NCBI GenBank assembly: GCA_009773355.1
Contig: WRPG01000023.1
Span: forward strand, 1-64,000
From: Limisphaerales bacterium
GTDB taxonomy: Bacteria; Verrucomicrobiota; Verrucomicrobiia; Limisphaerales; SXTU01
Reading direction: 5' to 3'
Length of the DNA: 64,000 bases
This document shows, one piece after another, positions 34,669 through 43,078 of this stretch (position 1 is the stretch's first letter; each line of letters starts with the position of its first letter). The position numbers and the translations under genes are program-made. The notes below the pieces were generated by a model. It was not told the DNA's origin. It did no database searches and saw only the letters and a program-made list of their open reading frames with translations.

Positions 34669-35451
34669 ATGCAACTGGTCTATCTCGACGAGTCCGGGAA
34701 CTCGGGGAACAACCTGCATGACAAGCAGCAACCGGTATTTGTGCTCTGCGCGCTGCTCGTGCCGGAGGACAAATGGCTGGCCCTTGAAACCGACTTGCAC
34801 GACGCAGTTGAAAAGCATTTTCCGTCGCCACGCCCGACGGATTTCGAAGTTCACGCGACAGGGTTGCGGAATGGCGACATGTTTTTCCGCAGCGCGCCCA
34901 TACTTCAACGGCTCGAACTCCGAGACGCCTGGCTGCGGCTCGCAGCCAAGCACCAGCTCAAGGTCATCTATCGCGCCATCGAGAAGCGCAAGTATCACCG
35001 TTGGCAGCAGGAAACGTTTGGGGTCGGCGTCGCCATCAATCCTCACTTGGTAGCGTTACCACTGGTCGCGCGAGTGGTGGACGATTATCTGGCGGCGTTG
35101 CCCGGCCAGCCACACGGGATGTTCATCTCGGATGAAGACCGGGCGACGATGGGCGACGTGGAGAAAGCGATTCAGCTCCTGCGCGTCACTCCCGGTGCAC
35201 TTAAGCTGCGGCGCATTGTGGAGAAAGGCTTCTTCGCCGACTCCCGCAAGAGTCTACCACTGCAACTGTGCGACCTGTGCGCCTACCAAGCCCGAAAGAT
35301 TGAGGAAGCACGGCTAGGAATGCCGACCAAGTCAGTGGACTCAGTGGGTATGCAACTGTTGGAACCTTTGATTGCCCGTGGAGCAGAAAAGCTCCAAGAC
35401 ACGCTCGCATGGATAGTGGACCAGCAAAAAAAAGGAGCGACCAGGGAATGA
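34669..35451 (+). CDS. DUF3800 domain protein
   Basis: 260 residues. MQLVYLDESGNSGNN at the N-terminus is the DUF3800 signature (Asp-Glu-Ser-Gly on a first beta strand, RNase H-like fold proposed). Further: FEVHATGLRNGD, LPLQLCDLCAYQARKIEE with the second acidic/His region. Function is not established; members occur often near phage and defence genes. GC content looks lower than in its neighbours and a run of eight A residues lies just before the stop, both suggestive of separate origin. It is 12 bp after the SDR gene. Confidence 0.85.
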   Translation: MQLVYLDESGNSGNNLHDKQQPVFVLCALLVPEDKWLALETDLHDAVEKHFPSPRPTDFEVHATGLRNGDMFFRSAPILQRLELRDAWLRLAAKHQLKVIYRAIEKRKYHRWQQETFGVGVAINPHLVALPLVARVVDDYLAALPGQPHGMFISDEDRATMGDVEKAIQLLRVTPGALKLRRIVEKGFFADSRKSLPLQLCDLCAYQARKIEEARLGMPTKSVDSVGMQLLEPLIARGAEKLQDTLAWIVDQQKKGATRE

Positions 35452-35532
35452 ATCACGGAGCCGGTAGTGACCGACCCGCACTGGCCGCTGGACGTAATAA
35501 AGCCTGTGAGTGCTGGCTCGGCAATCTTTTTA

Positions 35533-35570
35533 AGGACAAATCAGGATATTTCAGGATGTTTCAGGACAAT
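35533..35570. repeat. Short tandem tract (TTTCAGGAT units)
   Basis: Three to four imperfect 10-11 bp units: AAATCAGGATA, TTTCAGGATG, TTTCAGGACA. Lies just upstream of the LarA-like start at 35578 and keeps the frame open upstream. No inverted arm is seen. The gap 35452-35577 holds nothing else noted. Confidence 0.65.
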
Positions 35571-35577
35571 TGCTGAC

Positions 35578-36873
35578 ATGGCTAATCTACTCACCTCCAC
35601 CGCTCCCACCGGCTCCACTGTTTCCCCCGACCAAGTCGCCGACCTCGTCGCGCAGGCGTGTCCGGCCAAGGAATATCGCGGCAAGAAGGTGCTGCTCGTT
35701 GTGCCCGACGCAACGCGCACCGCGCCGGTGGGGCTGATGTTTCAGACGCTCTTCAAGCAAATCGGCGCGGTCACGGCGAACTTCGACATCCTCATCGCGC
35801 TGGGCACGCACCAGCCCATGAGCGAGGCGGCGATTTGCGACCGGCTGGAAATTTCCGCCGCCGAGCGTGCGGCCACCTACGGCGCGGTGCGCTTCTTCAA
35901 CCACGAGTGGGACAACCCCGCCGCGCTCCGCAACGTCGGCACGCTCACGAAGGCTGACACGCGCGAGTTGTCTGACGGCCTGTTCGAGCTGGACGTGCCG
36001 GTGGAGGTCAACAAGCGCGTCTTCGACTACGACCAGGTCGTCATCATCGGCCCCGTGTTCCCGCACGAGGTCGTCGGCTTCAGCGGCGGCAATAAGTATT
36101 TGTTCCCCGGCGTCGCGGGGCCGGAGATTTTGAACTTCTTCCACTGGCTCGGCGGTTGCGTGACCAACCCCATGACCATCGGCAACAAATGGACGCCCGT
36201 CCGCCGCGTCGTGGACCGCGTGGGCGCGATGGTGAAGGTGAACAAGCTCTGCATGGCGATGGTCGTGCGCCCGGACAAATCGCTCGCCGGTCTCTTCATT
36301 GGCTCACCCGAAGCCGCGTGGGACGCGGCGGCAGACGTGTCGCGCGCCGAGCATATTGTCTTCAAGGACAAGCCGTATCACACCGTCCTCTCCTGCGCGC
36401 CGAAGATGTATGAGGACGTTTGGACCGCCGGGAAGGCGATGTATAAGCTGGAACCGGTCGTGGCCGACGGCGGCGAACTCATCATCTACGCACCACACGT
36501 CACCGAGGTGAGCGTCACGCACAACAAGACGATGCACGCCATCGGCTACCACTGCCGCGACTACTTCCTCAAGCAGTGGGACAAGTTCAAGGACTACCCG
36601 TGGGGCGTGCTCGCGCACAGCACCCATGTGCGCGGCATCGGAACCTTCGAGAACGGCATCGAGCAGTGCCGCATCAAGGTCACGCTCGCCACCGGCATCC
36701 CGCGCGAGGTCTGCGAGCGCATCAACATGGGCTATCGCGACCCGGCGACGATTGACATTGAAAGCTACGCGAACCGCGAGGCCGAGAGCGTGCTGCTCGT
36801 GCGCAAGGCGGGCGAGATGCTTTACAAGCTGTCCAATCCGCCCGCGTGGCAGAAGGGCGTGGAGAAGGGGTAG
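35578..36873 (+). CDS. LarA-like nickel-dependent racemase family protein (DUF2088)
   Basis: 431 residues. Blocks match the lactate-racemase (LarA) N-terminal domain: VLLVVPDATRTAPVGLMF, ALGTHQPMSEA with the His of the nickel-pincer site, FFNHEWDNP, GPVFPHEVVGFSGGNKYLFP with a further His and Lys. The C-terminal domain includes THNKTMHAIGYHCRDYF. Family members racemise or epimerise various 2-hydroxy acids and need the pincer cofactor made by LarBCE, not seen in this window. Start 35578 (MANLLTSTAP) is preferred; upstream is tandem-repeat DNA. Confidence 0.85.
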   Translation: MANLLTSTAPTGSTVSPDQVADLVAQACPAKEYRGKKVLLVVPDATRTAPVGLMFQTLFKQIGAVTANFDILIALGTHQPMSEAAICDRLEISAAERAATYGAVRFFNHEWDNPAALRNVGTLTKADTRELSDGLFELDVPVEVNKRVFDYDQVVIIGPVFPHEVVGFSGGNKYLFPGVAGPEILNFFHWLGGCVTNPMTIGNKWTPVRRVVDRVGAMVKVNKLCMAMVVRPDKSLAGLFIGSPEAAWDAAADVSRAEHIVFKDKPYHTVLSCAPKMYEDVWTAGKAMYKLEPVVADGGELIIYAPHVTEVSVTHNKTMHAIGYHCRDYFLKQWDKFKDYPWGVLAHSTHVRGIGTFENGIEQCRIKVTLATGIPREVCERINMGYRDPATIDIESYANREAESVLLVRKAGEMLYKLSNPPAWQKGVEKG

Positions 36874-36885
36874 CGGCCGAAGCAG

Positions 36886-36969
36886 TTTTCAGTGTTCAGT
36901 CTTCAGTAATCAGTAGGCCCAACCACCACGCGGCTCGTTCTGAGCACTGAACACTGGTTGCTGAACACT
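36886..36969. repeat. Sub-repeat hairpin (CAGTGTTCAGT units)
   Basis: Arm 1: TTTTCAGTGTTCAGTCTTCA then GTAATCAGTA; arm 2: CTGAGCACTGAACACTGGTT then GCTGAACACT, the inverse. Centre about 25 bp. Lies after the racemase stop; related in plan to 12512, 38509, 39992, 53063. Confidence 0.75.
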
Positions 36970-37029
36970 TCTCCGTAACATCCCTCAGCCCCGCCGCGTC
37001 CAAGCACCCGACCGAAACAAAACACCATC

Positions 37030-37380
37030 ATGCGCTCCCTCACTCGTTCGCTCCTCGTGCTGACCGTCGCCACCGCGTTCTCCATCTTCACCTCCGACGC
37101 CTCGGCGGCGGACAAGAAGGCTCCGAAAGACGCCGGCCTTCATGGCAAGATCACCGCCGTGGACAAGGAGGCGAAAACCGTCACCGTCGCGGGCAAGACC
37201 GTCGCCGTGGACGACACCACGCTCATCACCGACTCCGGCAAGCCGGCCAAGCTGGAGAACCTCAAAATCGGCACTGACGCCACCGTCGCCACGTTCATGC
37301 TCGGCGGCAAGCTCACCGCCACGAGCATCAAGACCGGCACCGTGGCCGCCGCCGTGCCCACGACGAAGAAGAAAAAGTAG
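37030..37380 (+). CDS. Small exported protein with a DUF5666-like beta domain
   Basis: 116 residues. Signal peptide (MRSLTRSLLVLTVATAFSIF ... DASA). Mature part is a repeated beta module: HGKITAVDKEAKTVTVAGKT, VAVDDTTLITDSGKPAKLEN, LKIGTDATVATFMLGGKLTA, resembling OB-like DUF5666 domains. Ends with a Lys run. Probably periplasmic; role unknown. A strong Rho-independent terminator follows 20 bp after the stop. Confidence 0.78.
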   Translation: MRSLTRSLLVLTVATAFSIFTSDASAADKKAPKDAGLHGKITAVDKEAKTVTVAGKTVAVDDTTLITDSGKPAKLENLKIGTDATVATFMLGGKLTATSIKTGTVAAAVPTTKKKK

Positions 37381-37399
37381 CCGTCACGCGCCTTCAACC

Positions 37400-37442
37400 A
37401 AACACCCGCCCAGTCTTTCGGCTGCGGCGGGTGTTTGCTTTT
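37400..37442 (+). terminator. Rho-independent terminator
   Basis: Perfect 11-bp stem AAACACCCGCC (37400-37410) / GGCGGGTGTTT (37426-37436) with a 15-base loop, followed by GCTTTT. Sits 20 bp after the small exported-protein gene. Confidence 0.8.
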
Positions 37443-37556
37443 CAGCGGCGCGTCACGACCTCGTTCTTCGTGCAGGATGGACTCCTGCGCTCCATCTGCA
37501 AATCCCCCGCTTGGCTTCCGCGTTCACTTCGGGTTTGCTTGCGCCACAACCAAACC

Positions 37557-38504
37557 ATGACCGACTCGCTCGCCGCCGCGCAGAAGACCTCCCGCACCAT
37601 CGCCGCCAACATTGAGACGGTCATGCACGGGCAAGGCCCCGCCGTCCGCAAGCTGCTCACGGCCTTCGCCAGCGGCGGCCATGTGCTGCTGGAGGATTAT
37701 CCCGGCACCGGCAAGACAACGCTGGCCAAGACGCTCGCCCGCAGCATCAACGCCGGCTTCAAGCGCGTGCAGTTCACGCCCGACCTGCTGCCCAGCGACA
37801 TCCTCGGCGTCTCCATCTTCAACCAGCGCGACCAGAGCTTCGAGTTCCGCTCCGGCCCCATCTTCACCAACATCCTGCTGGCCGACGAAATCAACCGCGC
37901 CTCGCCGCGCACGCAGTCGGCGCTGCTGGAGGCGATGGGCGAGGGGCAGGTGAGCGTCGAGGGCGACCGGCGGGATTTGGAGAGCCTGTTCTTCGTCATC
38001 GCCACGCAGAACCCGGTCGAGTTTCGCGGCACGTATCCGTTGCCGGAGGCGCAGATGGACCGCTTCGCGCTGCAATTCAGCCTCGGCTACGTGAGCGCGG
38101 CGGAGGAGGTCGCCGTGTTGTCCGCGCAGGAGAAATCCCATCCGCTCGACCGCGCGGCGGCCGTGGTCGCGAAGGACGATGTGCTCGCGCTCAAGCGCGC
38201 CGTCACCGAGGTGCGCATCAGCGACGAGCTCAAGCGCTACATCGTTGACCTCGTCTCGGCCACGCGCTCGGCGAGCGGCGTCTCGCTCGGGGCCAGCCCG
38301 CGCGCGTCGCTCTCGCTGATGAAGGTGGCGCAGGCGTCGGCGCTCTTTGACGGCAGCGAGTTCGTGACGCCGGAACACGTGCAGCAGATGGCCGTGCCGG
38401 TCATCGCGCACCGCATGGTGATGGACCCGCAGGCGCGCTTCAGCGGCGTGACAGCGCGCGGCGTGGTGGAGGAGCTGCTGAAGAAGCTGAAGGTGCCGGC
38501 CTGA
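37557..38504 (+). CDS. MoxR-family AAA ATPase
   Basis: 315 residues. Walker A EDYPGTGKTTLAK, Walker B ILLADEINRASPRTQSAL, sensor 1 FVIATQNPVEFRGTYPLPEA and sensor 2 near GASPRASLSLMKVAQ are standard MoxR. These chaperone-like ATPases act with DUF58 and transglutaminase proteins encoded next to them, probably in assembly of envelope or redox complexes. Start 37557 (MTDSLAAAQKT) is chosen; the in-frame extension to 37431 is repeat-like DNA. First of the MoxR-DUF58-transglutaminase operon. Confidence 0.93.
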   Translation: MTDSLAAAQKTSRTIAANIETVMHGQGPAVRKLLTAFASGGHVLLEDYPGTGKTTLAKTLARSINAGFKRVQFTPDLLPSDILGVSIFNQRDQSFEFRSGPIFTNILLADEINRASPRTQSALLEAMGEGQVSVEGDRRDLESLFFVIATQNPVEFRGTYPLPEAQMDRFALQFSLGYVSAAEEVAVLSAQEKSHPLDRAAAVVAKDDVLALKRAVTEVRISDELKRYIVDLVSATRSASGVSLGASPRASLSLMKVAQASALFDGSEFVTPEHVQQMAVPVIAHRMVMDPQARFSGVTARGVVEELLKKLKVPA

Positions 38505-38508
38505 GAGA

Positions 38509-38612
38509 GCAGGTGAGCAGGCGAGAAAGTGAGAAAGTGAGAGCGTGACCTCGAAGCCTCCAGAGCAACGAACGGCCGTCTCACTTTCTCACCTGCCCAC
38601 TTTCTCACCTGC
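38509..38612. repeat. Sub-repeat hairpin (GTGAGAAA units) overlapping the DUF58 start
   Basis: Arm 1 (38509-38542) is GCAGGTGAGCAGGCGAGAAA then GTGAGAAAGTGAGA; arm 2 (38579-38612) is the inverse, TCTCACTTTCTCACCTGCCC onward. The centre of about 36 bp contains the GTG start at 38545, and arm 2 encodes residues 12-23 of the DUF58 protein, so the protein start is embedded in a hairpin. Confidence 0.8.
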
Positions 38613-39978
38613 TTCCACTCGTGCCTCCTGGCTTCAGCGCCGCCTGCACGGCAGCTACCAGTTCACCTCGTCCTTCACCTGGTGGTGGCGGCGGCGGTTC
38701 ACCAGGGGCGGCTGGCTCGTGTTCCTCAGCATCGTCGCAACCGGGATGATGGGCGTGGACACGAACCTCTCGCTTGCCTACCAGGCCTTCGTCTTCCTGA
38801 GCTTCCTGTTCATCGCGGCGCTGGCGGGGACGCAGTTCTCGCGGACGCGGGTGGCGGCGGAGCGCGCCTTGCCGCGCTTCGGGTCGGTCGGCCTGCCCGT
38901 GAGCTACCGTGTGACGCTGACGAACCTCACCGCCAAGCCGCAGCGCGGCCTCTCTGTGACGGAAGACCTCGCCGACCCGCGTCCGACGCTGGCGCAATTC
39001 GCCTCGACGCCGGAGCCGGGCGAGGAGGCGCGCAATTGGTGGGACCGAGGCAATGCTTATTACCGCTACGTCTGGCTGCTGAAGCAGAACGTCCGGGGCC
39101 GGGTCAATGAAGTCCCCTGCCCCGCCCTGCCGCCGAACGGTTCCGCCGACGTGCGACTCGAACTCACTCCGCTCCGGCGTGGCGTGCTGCGCTTCGACGC
39201 GGTGGCAGTCGCGTGCCCGGACGCGTTCGGGCTGTTCCGCACGTTCGTCCGCGTGCCGCTGCCGCAATCGCTGCTCATCCTGCCGAAGCGCTACTTCGTC
39301 CCGCCGCTCGAACTGCCCGGCCAGTTGAAATACCAGCAGGGCGGCGTGGCGCTCGCCGCGAGCGTCGGCGAGTCGGAGGAGTTCGTCTCGCTGCGCGACT
39401 ACCGGCCCGGCGACGCGCTGCGGCACATCCACTGGCCGAGCTGGGCGAAGACCGGCAAGCCCATCGTGAAGGAGTTTCAGGACGAGTTCTTCACCCGGCA
39501 CGCGCTGATCCTCGACACGTTCCTGCCGGTGGCGGCGAGCGCGGTGTTCGAGGAGGCGGTGAGCGTGGCGGCGTCGCTGGCCTGCACCGTGCAGGCGCAG
39601 GAGTCGCTGCTGGACCTCATGTTCGTGGGGCCGCAGGCGTATTGCTTCACCATGGGCCGGGGCGTCGGGCACCTGGAGCAACTGCTGGAAATCCTCGCCT
39701 CCGTGCAGCCGTGCCGCGACCGCGAGTTCAAATCGCTGCTGCAACTGGTGCTGCAGCACGCCGGCGAGTTGAGCGGCTGCCTGTGCGTGTTCGTGGAGTG
39801 GGACGAGCAGCGCAAGGAGTTTGTCCGTCACTTGCGCGAAATGGGCGTCCCGCTGATGGTGTTCGTCGTCACCGAAGCCGGCGCACCGAGGCCCGAACCC
39901 GGGCCGATGGCGGCGCAGCCGGAGCGCTTCCGGCGGCTGGAAGTGGGGAAGGTGGCGGAAGAGTTGATGAAGCTGTGA
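38545..39978 (+). CDS. DUF58 domain protein
   Basis: 477 residues. Two membrane segments near residues 50-95 (GWLVFLSIVATGMMGVDTNL ... FVFLSFLFIAALAGT), a beta domain, then the DUF58/vWA-like core with the family hallmark EFVSLRDYRPGDALRHIHWP then SWAKTGKPIVKEF. Partner of the MoxR ATPase in a conserved operon; function in the cell envelope is proposed for the family. The GTG start at 38545 is the only in-frame start before the membrane segments, but the first ~25 residues derive from a repeat element, so the true start could be further in. Confidence 0.88.
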   Translation: MTSKPPEQRTAVSLSHLPTFSPASTRASWLQRRLHGSYQFTSSFTWWWRRRFTRGGWLVFLSIVATGMMGVDTNLSLAYQAFVFLSFLFIAALAGTQFSRTRVAAERALPRFGSVGLPVSYRVTLTNLTAKPQRGLSVTEDLADPRPTLAQFASTPEPGEEARNWWDRGNAYYRYVWLLKQNVRGRVNEVPCPALPPNGSADVRLELTPLRRGVLRFDAVAVACPDAFGLFRTFVRVPLPQSLLILPKRYFVPPLELPGQLKYQQGGVALAASVGESEEFVSLRDYRPGDALRHIHWPSWAKTGKPIVKEFQDEFFTRHALILDTFLPVAASAVFEEAVSVAASLACTVQAQESLLDLMFVGPQAYCFTMGRGVGHLEQLLEILASVQPCRDREFKSLLQLVLQHAGELSGCLCVFVEWDEQRKEFVRHLREMGVPLMVFVVTEAGAPRPEPGPMAAQPERFRRLEVGKVAEELMKL

Positions 39979-39991
39979 ACCGAGAGAGCCA

Positions 39992-40076
39992 AGAGGATAG
40001 AGAATTGAGGATAGAAGATAGAGCGGCGTGCCCACCGCTCCTCTCTATCCGCTATCTTCTTTCCTCTATCCTCTCC
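39992..40076. repeat. Sub-repeat hairpin (GAGGATAGA units)
   Basis: Arm 1 AGAGGATAGAGAATTGAGGA then TAGAAGATAGAG; arm 2 CTCTATCCGCTATCTTCTTT then CCTCTATCCTC, the inverse. Centre about 20 bp. Lies between the DUF58 stop and the transglutaminase start (40094) and keeps the frame open upstream of that start. Confidence 0.8.
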
Positions 40077-40093
40077 CTCCCCGCTCGTTCGCG

Positions 40094-42211
40094 ATGAAAC
40101 CGCCTCCCTTCCTCCTCGCCGCCGCGCTGCTGCTCTGGGGCTGGCAGACGGGCCTGCTCGCGTTCGCGCTGCTCATGGCCGTGGTGCTGGAGGCGGCGCG
40201 GTGGATCGAATGGCGCGTGGACTTCGGCATCAAGGACTTCAACCGCGTGGTGGACCTCGTGAGCCTGCTGGGCGCAGTCGGCGGCCTCTACTGCATCCTC
40301 ACCCGCGAGGCCACGAACCAGGTCATGGCGATGTTCCAGGCGACGAACTTCACCGCGCAGTCCAAGGCCGTGAACTCCATCTCGCAGACCACGTTCATCT
40401 ACTTCCAGTGGTTCCCGATGATCCTCTTCCCGGTCGTCGCGGCGCTGGCCTACAGCACGAGCGAGCAGGTGCCGCGCTCGTGCTTCTTCATGCTGGCCCG
40501 GCGCAAGGCCGCGCGGTTGGGCGTGCCGCAGCCGGTGACGCCGGGCATCAACCTGTTTTATCCCTACCTCGCCGTCGTGCTGTTCTCCGCAAGCCTCGCG
40601 AACCAGCGCAACGAATGGTTCTACTTCGCCGTGTGCGGCGTGGTGGCCGCCGCGCTGTGGGCCACGCGGCCGGGGCGCTTTTCCACGGTCGTCTGGCTGG
40701 TGGCACTCATCCTCGTGGTGAAGGCTGGCTTCTACGGCCATCGCGGGCTGAACCAGTTGCAGGTCATCGTGGAGAACAAGGTCGCGTTCTGGGTCAGCAA
40801 CTGGGCGCGGCGCTCCGGGGAGCGCAAGGAGGCGGCGACGGCCATCGGTGAGGTCGGCAAGCTCAAGCTGTCCGGCAAGATCGTCCTGCGCGTGCAGCCG
40901 GAGATCGGCCCGGTGCCGTCGTTGCTGCGCGACAGCACCTACTCCCGCTTCGACAGCCCGAAGTGGAGCAACTTCCGGCAGAACAGCGGACCAGTCACGC
41001 CCTCCGAGGACGGCAACACCTGGCAGCTCCTCAACAAGCGCGCGACGAACGTCGTCCGCCTCATGACCTTCGCCACGCGCGGGCAGGCCGTGCTCTCCAC
41101 GCCGCCGGGCACCGCCGTGCTGCGTGACCTGCTCGCCGGGGAGATGAGCACCAACAGCCACGGCGTCATCCGCGTGCAGGGCGCGGCGGACTTCCTGCAC
41201 TTCCGCGCGGTGCATGGCCCGGGGGAGAGCGTGCAAAGCCCCTCGCAGCCCGACCAGTTCTTCGTCGCTCCCGATGGGCGCGAGTTCGGCCTCTGGGCCG
41301 ACGGCGACCTGCAAATCCCCTTCGCCGAGCTGGAGGCCGTTTCCAGGATTGCGAAGGAGTTGAAGCTGGACCGCCTGCCGGAGGCGGAGAAGGTCCGCGC
41401 CATCGAACACTTCTTTGCCACTGGCTTCAAATACGGCTCCTTCCTGCCATCGTCGCTTGATCAGATGCCGCAAGGCATGACGCCGCTGGGCTTTTTCCTG
41501 ACGAAGAACCGCGTCGGGCACTGCGAGTATTACGCCACGGCCACGGCACTCCTGCTGCGCCGCGCGGACATCCCGGCGCGCTACGCCTACGGCTGGAGCG
41601 TGCAGGAGCCGGAGAAAAACTCGAACGGCTTCGTCGTGCGCGAGCGGCACGCGCACGCGTGGTGCGTGTATTGGAGCAAGGAGGCGCAATCGTGGATTGA
41701 CCTCGACACGACGCCCGCCGACTGGGCGCGGACCGAGGAGCAGAACGCGTCGTTCTGGGAGCCGCTCTCCGACCAGTGGTCGCGCGCGTGGTTCGCGTTC
41801 TCGCAATGGCGCTGGTATGGCGGCGCGGGCGAATGGCAGAACTATCTGCTCCTCGCGCTGGTCGGGCTTATCGCGTTGCTCGCGTGGCGCGTGCTGTCCC
41901 GGCAGCGGCGGCAGCGCAAGGCCGACGAAGCGGTGGCTGAGGAATGGCTGTCCCGGCCGGGGCTTGATTCCGAATTCTACCGGGTGGAGGGCCGGCTCGA
42001 CGAACTCGGCCTGGGCCGGTGGCCCGGCGAAACTCTGGCTGACTGGCTGGCGCGCATCGAACCGCTGGCGAAACTTCCGGTCGCCTCGCTGCGTGAGCTG
42101 CTCGCGCTGCACTACCGGCTGCGGTTCGACCCGCAGGGGCTGAAGCCGGCCGAGCGTGACGCCTTGCGCGATGGAGTGGGCGACTGGCTGGCGCGGGCCA
42201 GGCCGGCGTGA
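40094..42211 (+). CDS. Transglutaminase-like membrane protein (TgpA/DUF3488 type)
   Basis: 705 residues. N-terminal membrane domain of about six hydrophobic segments (1-245, e.g. LLAAALLLWGWQTGLLAFAL), a periplasmic transglutaminase core with the Cys-His-Asp triad (NRVGHCEYYATATALLLRRA, then RHAHAWCVYW, then WIDLDTTPAD), a further TM helix near 600 (LLLALVGLIALLAWRVLS) and a cytoplasmic DUF4129-like tail. Conserved partner of MoxR and DUF58. Could cross-link or cleave envelope proteins. Start 40094 (MKPPPFLLAA) is preferred. Confidence 0.9.
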   Translation: MKPPPFLLAAALLLWGWQTGLLAFALLMAVVLEAARWIEWRVDFGIKDFNRVVDLVSLLGAVGGLYCILTREATNQVMAMFQATNFTAQSKAVNSISQTTFIYFQWFPMILFPVVAALAYSTSEQVPRSCFFMLARRKAARLGVPQPVTPGINLFYPYLAVVLFSASLANQRNEWFYFAVCGVVAAALWATRPGRFSTVVWLVALILVVKAGFYGHRGLNQLQVIVENKVAFWVSNWARRSGERKEAATAIGEVGKLKLSGKIVLRVQPEIGPVPSLLRDSTYSRFDSPKWSNFRQNSGPVTPSEDGNTWQLLNKRATNVVRLMTFATRGQAVLSTPPGTAVLRDLLAGEMSTNSHGVIRVQGAADFLHFRAVHGPGESVQSPSQPDQFFVAPDGREFGLWADGDLQIPFAELEAVSRIAKELKLDRLPEAEKVRAIEHFFATGFKYGSFLPSSLDQMPQGMTPLGFFLTKNRVGHCEYYATATALLLRRADIPARYAYGWSVQEPEKNSNGFVVRERHAHAWCVYWSKEAQSWIDLDTTPADWARTEEQNASFWEPLSDQWSRAWFAFSQWRWYGGAGEWQNYLLLALVGLIALLAWRVLSRQRRQRKADEAVAEEWLSRPGLDSEFYRVEGRLDELGLGRWPGETLADWLARIEPLAKLPVASLRELLALHYRLRFDPQGLKPAERDALRDGVGDWLARARPA

Positions 42212-42220
42212 GGCAGGCGG

Positions 42221-42919
42221 TTGATTGAACTGGATTCCCGCCCGGCCTTGCCCGCAGTTTCCGCCGTGCCCAAGTGGCCCAAGTTCATCCTCGGCCTGCT
42301 CCTGCTGCCGCTGTGCGCGGGGGCGGTGCCGGCCTTGGTCAGAGTCGTGCGCGTGAGCGGCGGGGCGTCGGAAGTCTGGGTGCCGCTCGGGGCGGGGGCG
42401 GCGTGCTGGCTGGTGGTCTTCGCGCTGCTGCCCAAGCCGATGTGGATTTACGTGGTCGGCCACGAGCTGACGCATGTCGTGTGGTCGGGCTTCTTCGGCG
42501 GCAAAGTGAAGAAGTTCAAGGCCACGTCGCAGGGCGGCGAGGTGGTGGTGACGAAGTCGAACTTCCTCGTCGCGCTCGCGCCGTATTTTTTCCCGCTCTA
42601 CGCGGTGCTGGTGGTGCTGGTCTTTCTCGCCGGGCACCTCATCTGGGGCTGGGCGCGATGGACGCCGGGCTTCCATCTGCTGCTCGGTGCGGCCTACGCC
42701 TTCCACCTCACGCTGACGTGGGAGATTCTCAAGACCCGGCAATCCGACATCACCGGACAGGGCTACCTCTTCTCCGGTGTCGTCATCTTTCTTGGCAACG
42801 TGCTCGTGCTGCTGGTGAGCATCCCGTTGCTCACGGGCCAAGGCCGCTTGCTCACCGTCCTCGGCTGGTGGCTGGAGGCGACGGGAGCGCTGCTGAGGCG
42901 GTTGAGTGGGCTGTTGTGA
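42221..42919 (+). CDS. Membrane protein with HELTH metalloprotease-like motif
   Basis: 232 residues from the TTG at 42221 (GTG 42266 is an alternative start). At least four hydrophobic segments (KFILGLLLLPLCAGAVPALV; ACWLVVFALLPKPMWIYVVG; YFFPLYAVLVVLVFLAGHLI; LFSGVVIFLGNVLVLLVSIP). The motif VVGHELTHVVWSGFFGGKVK (His81-Glu82-His85) resembles the zinc site of intramembrane M50-type or DUF3267 proteins. 9 bp after the transglutaminase gene, so probably the fourth gene of that operon. I do not recognise a specific family. Confidence 0.75.
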   Translation: MIELDSRPALPAVSAVPKWPKFILGLLLLPLCAGAVPALVRVVRVSGGASEVWVPLGAGAACWLVVFALLPKPMWIYVVGHELTHVVWSGFFGGKVKKFKATSQGGEVVVTKSNFLVALAPYFFPLYAVLVVLVFLAGHLIWGWARWTPGFHLLLGAAYAFHLTLTWEILKTRQSDITGQGYLFSGVVIFLGNVLVLLVSIPLLTGQGRLLTVLGWWLEATGALLRRLSGLL

Positions 42920-42921
42920 CC

Positions 42922-43019
42922 GGTAGCAGCCGACGTGAGGAGGCTCTGACTTTCTTGCTGTTCCACGTTCCGGGTTCCGCGTTCCGAGTTGGATGGAGCC
43001 TCCTCACGTCGGCTGCCAC
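42922..43019. repeat. Inverted-arm element, family A, intergenic copy
   Basis: Arms GGTAGCAGCCGACGTGAGGA... (42922-42946) and its near reverse complement (42996-43019). The 49-bp centre holds GTTCC-type sub-repeats (GTTCCACGTTCCGGGTTCCG) that are the reverse complement of the centre in the hemL copy. Starts 3 bp after the HELTH gene. Confidence 0.9.
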
Positions 43020-43078
43020 GAGGCGGGTGAAGAATCTCCTACCGCCGCCGCGTCTGCCTTCTTAAGCTTCACCCAGCC

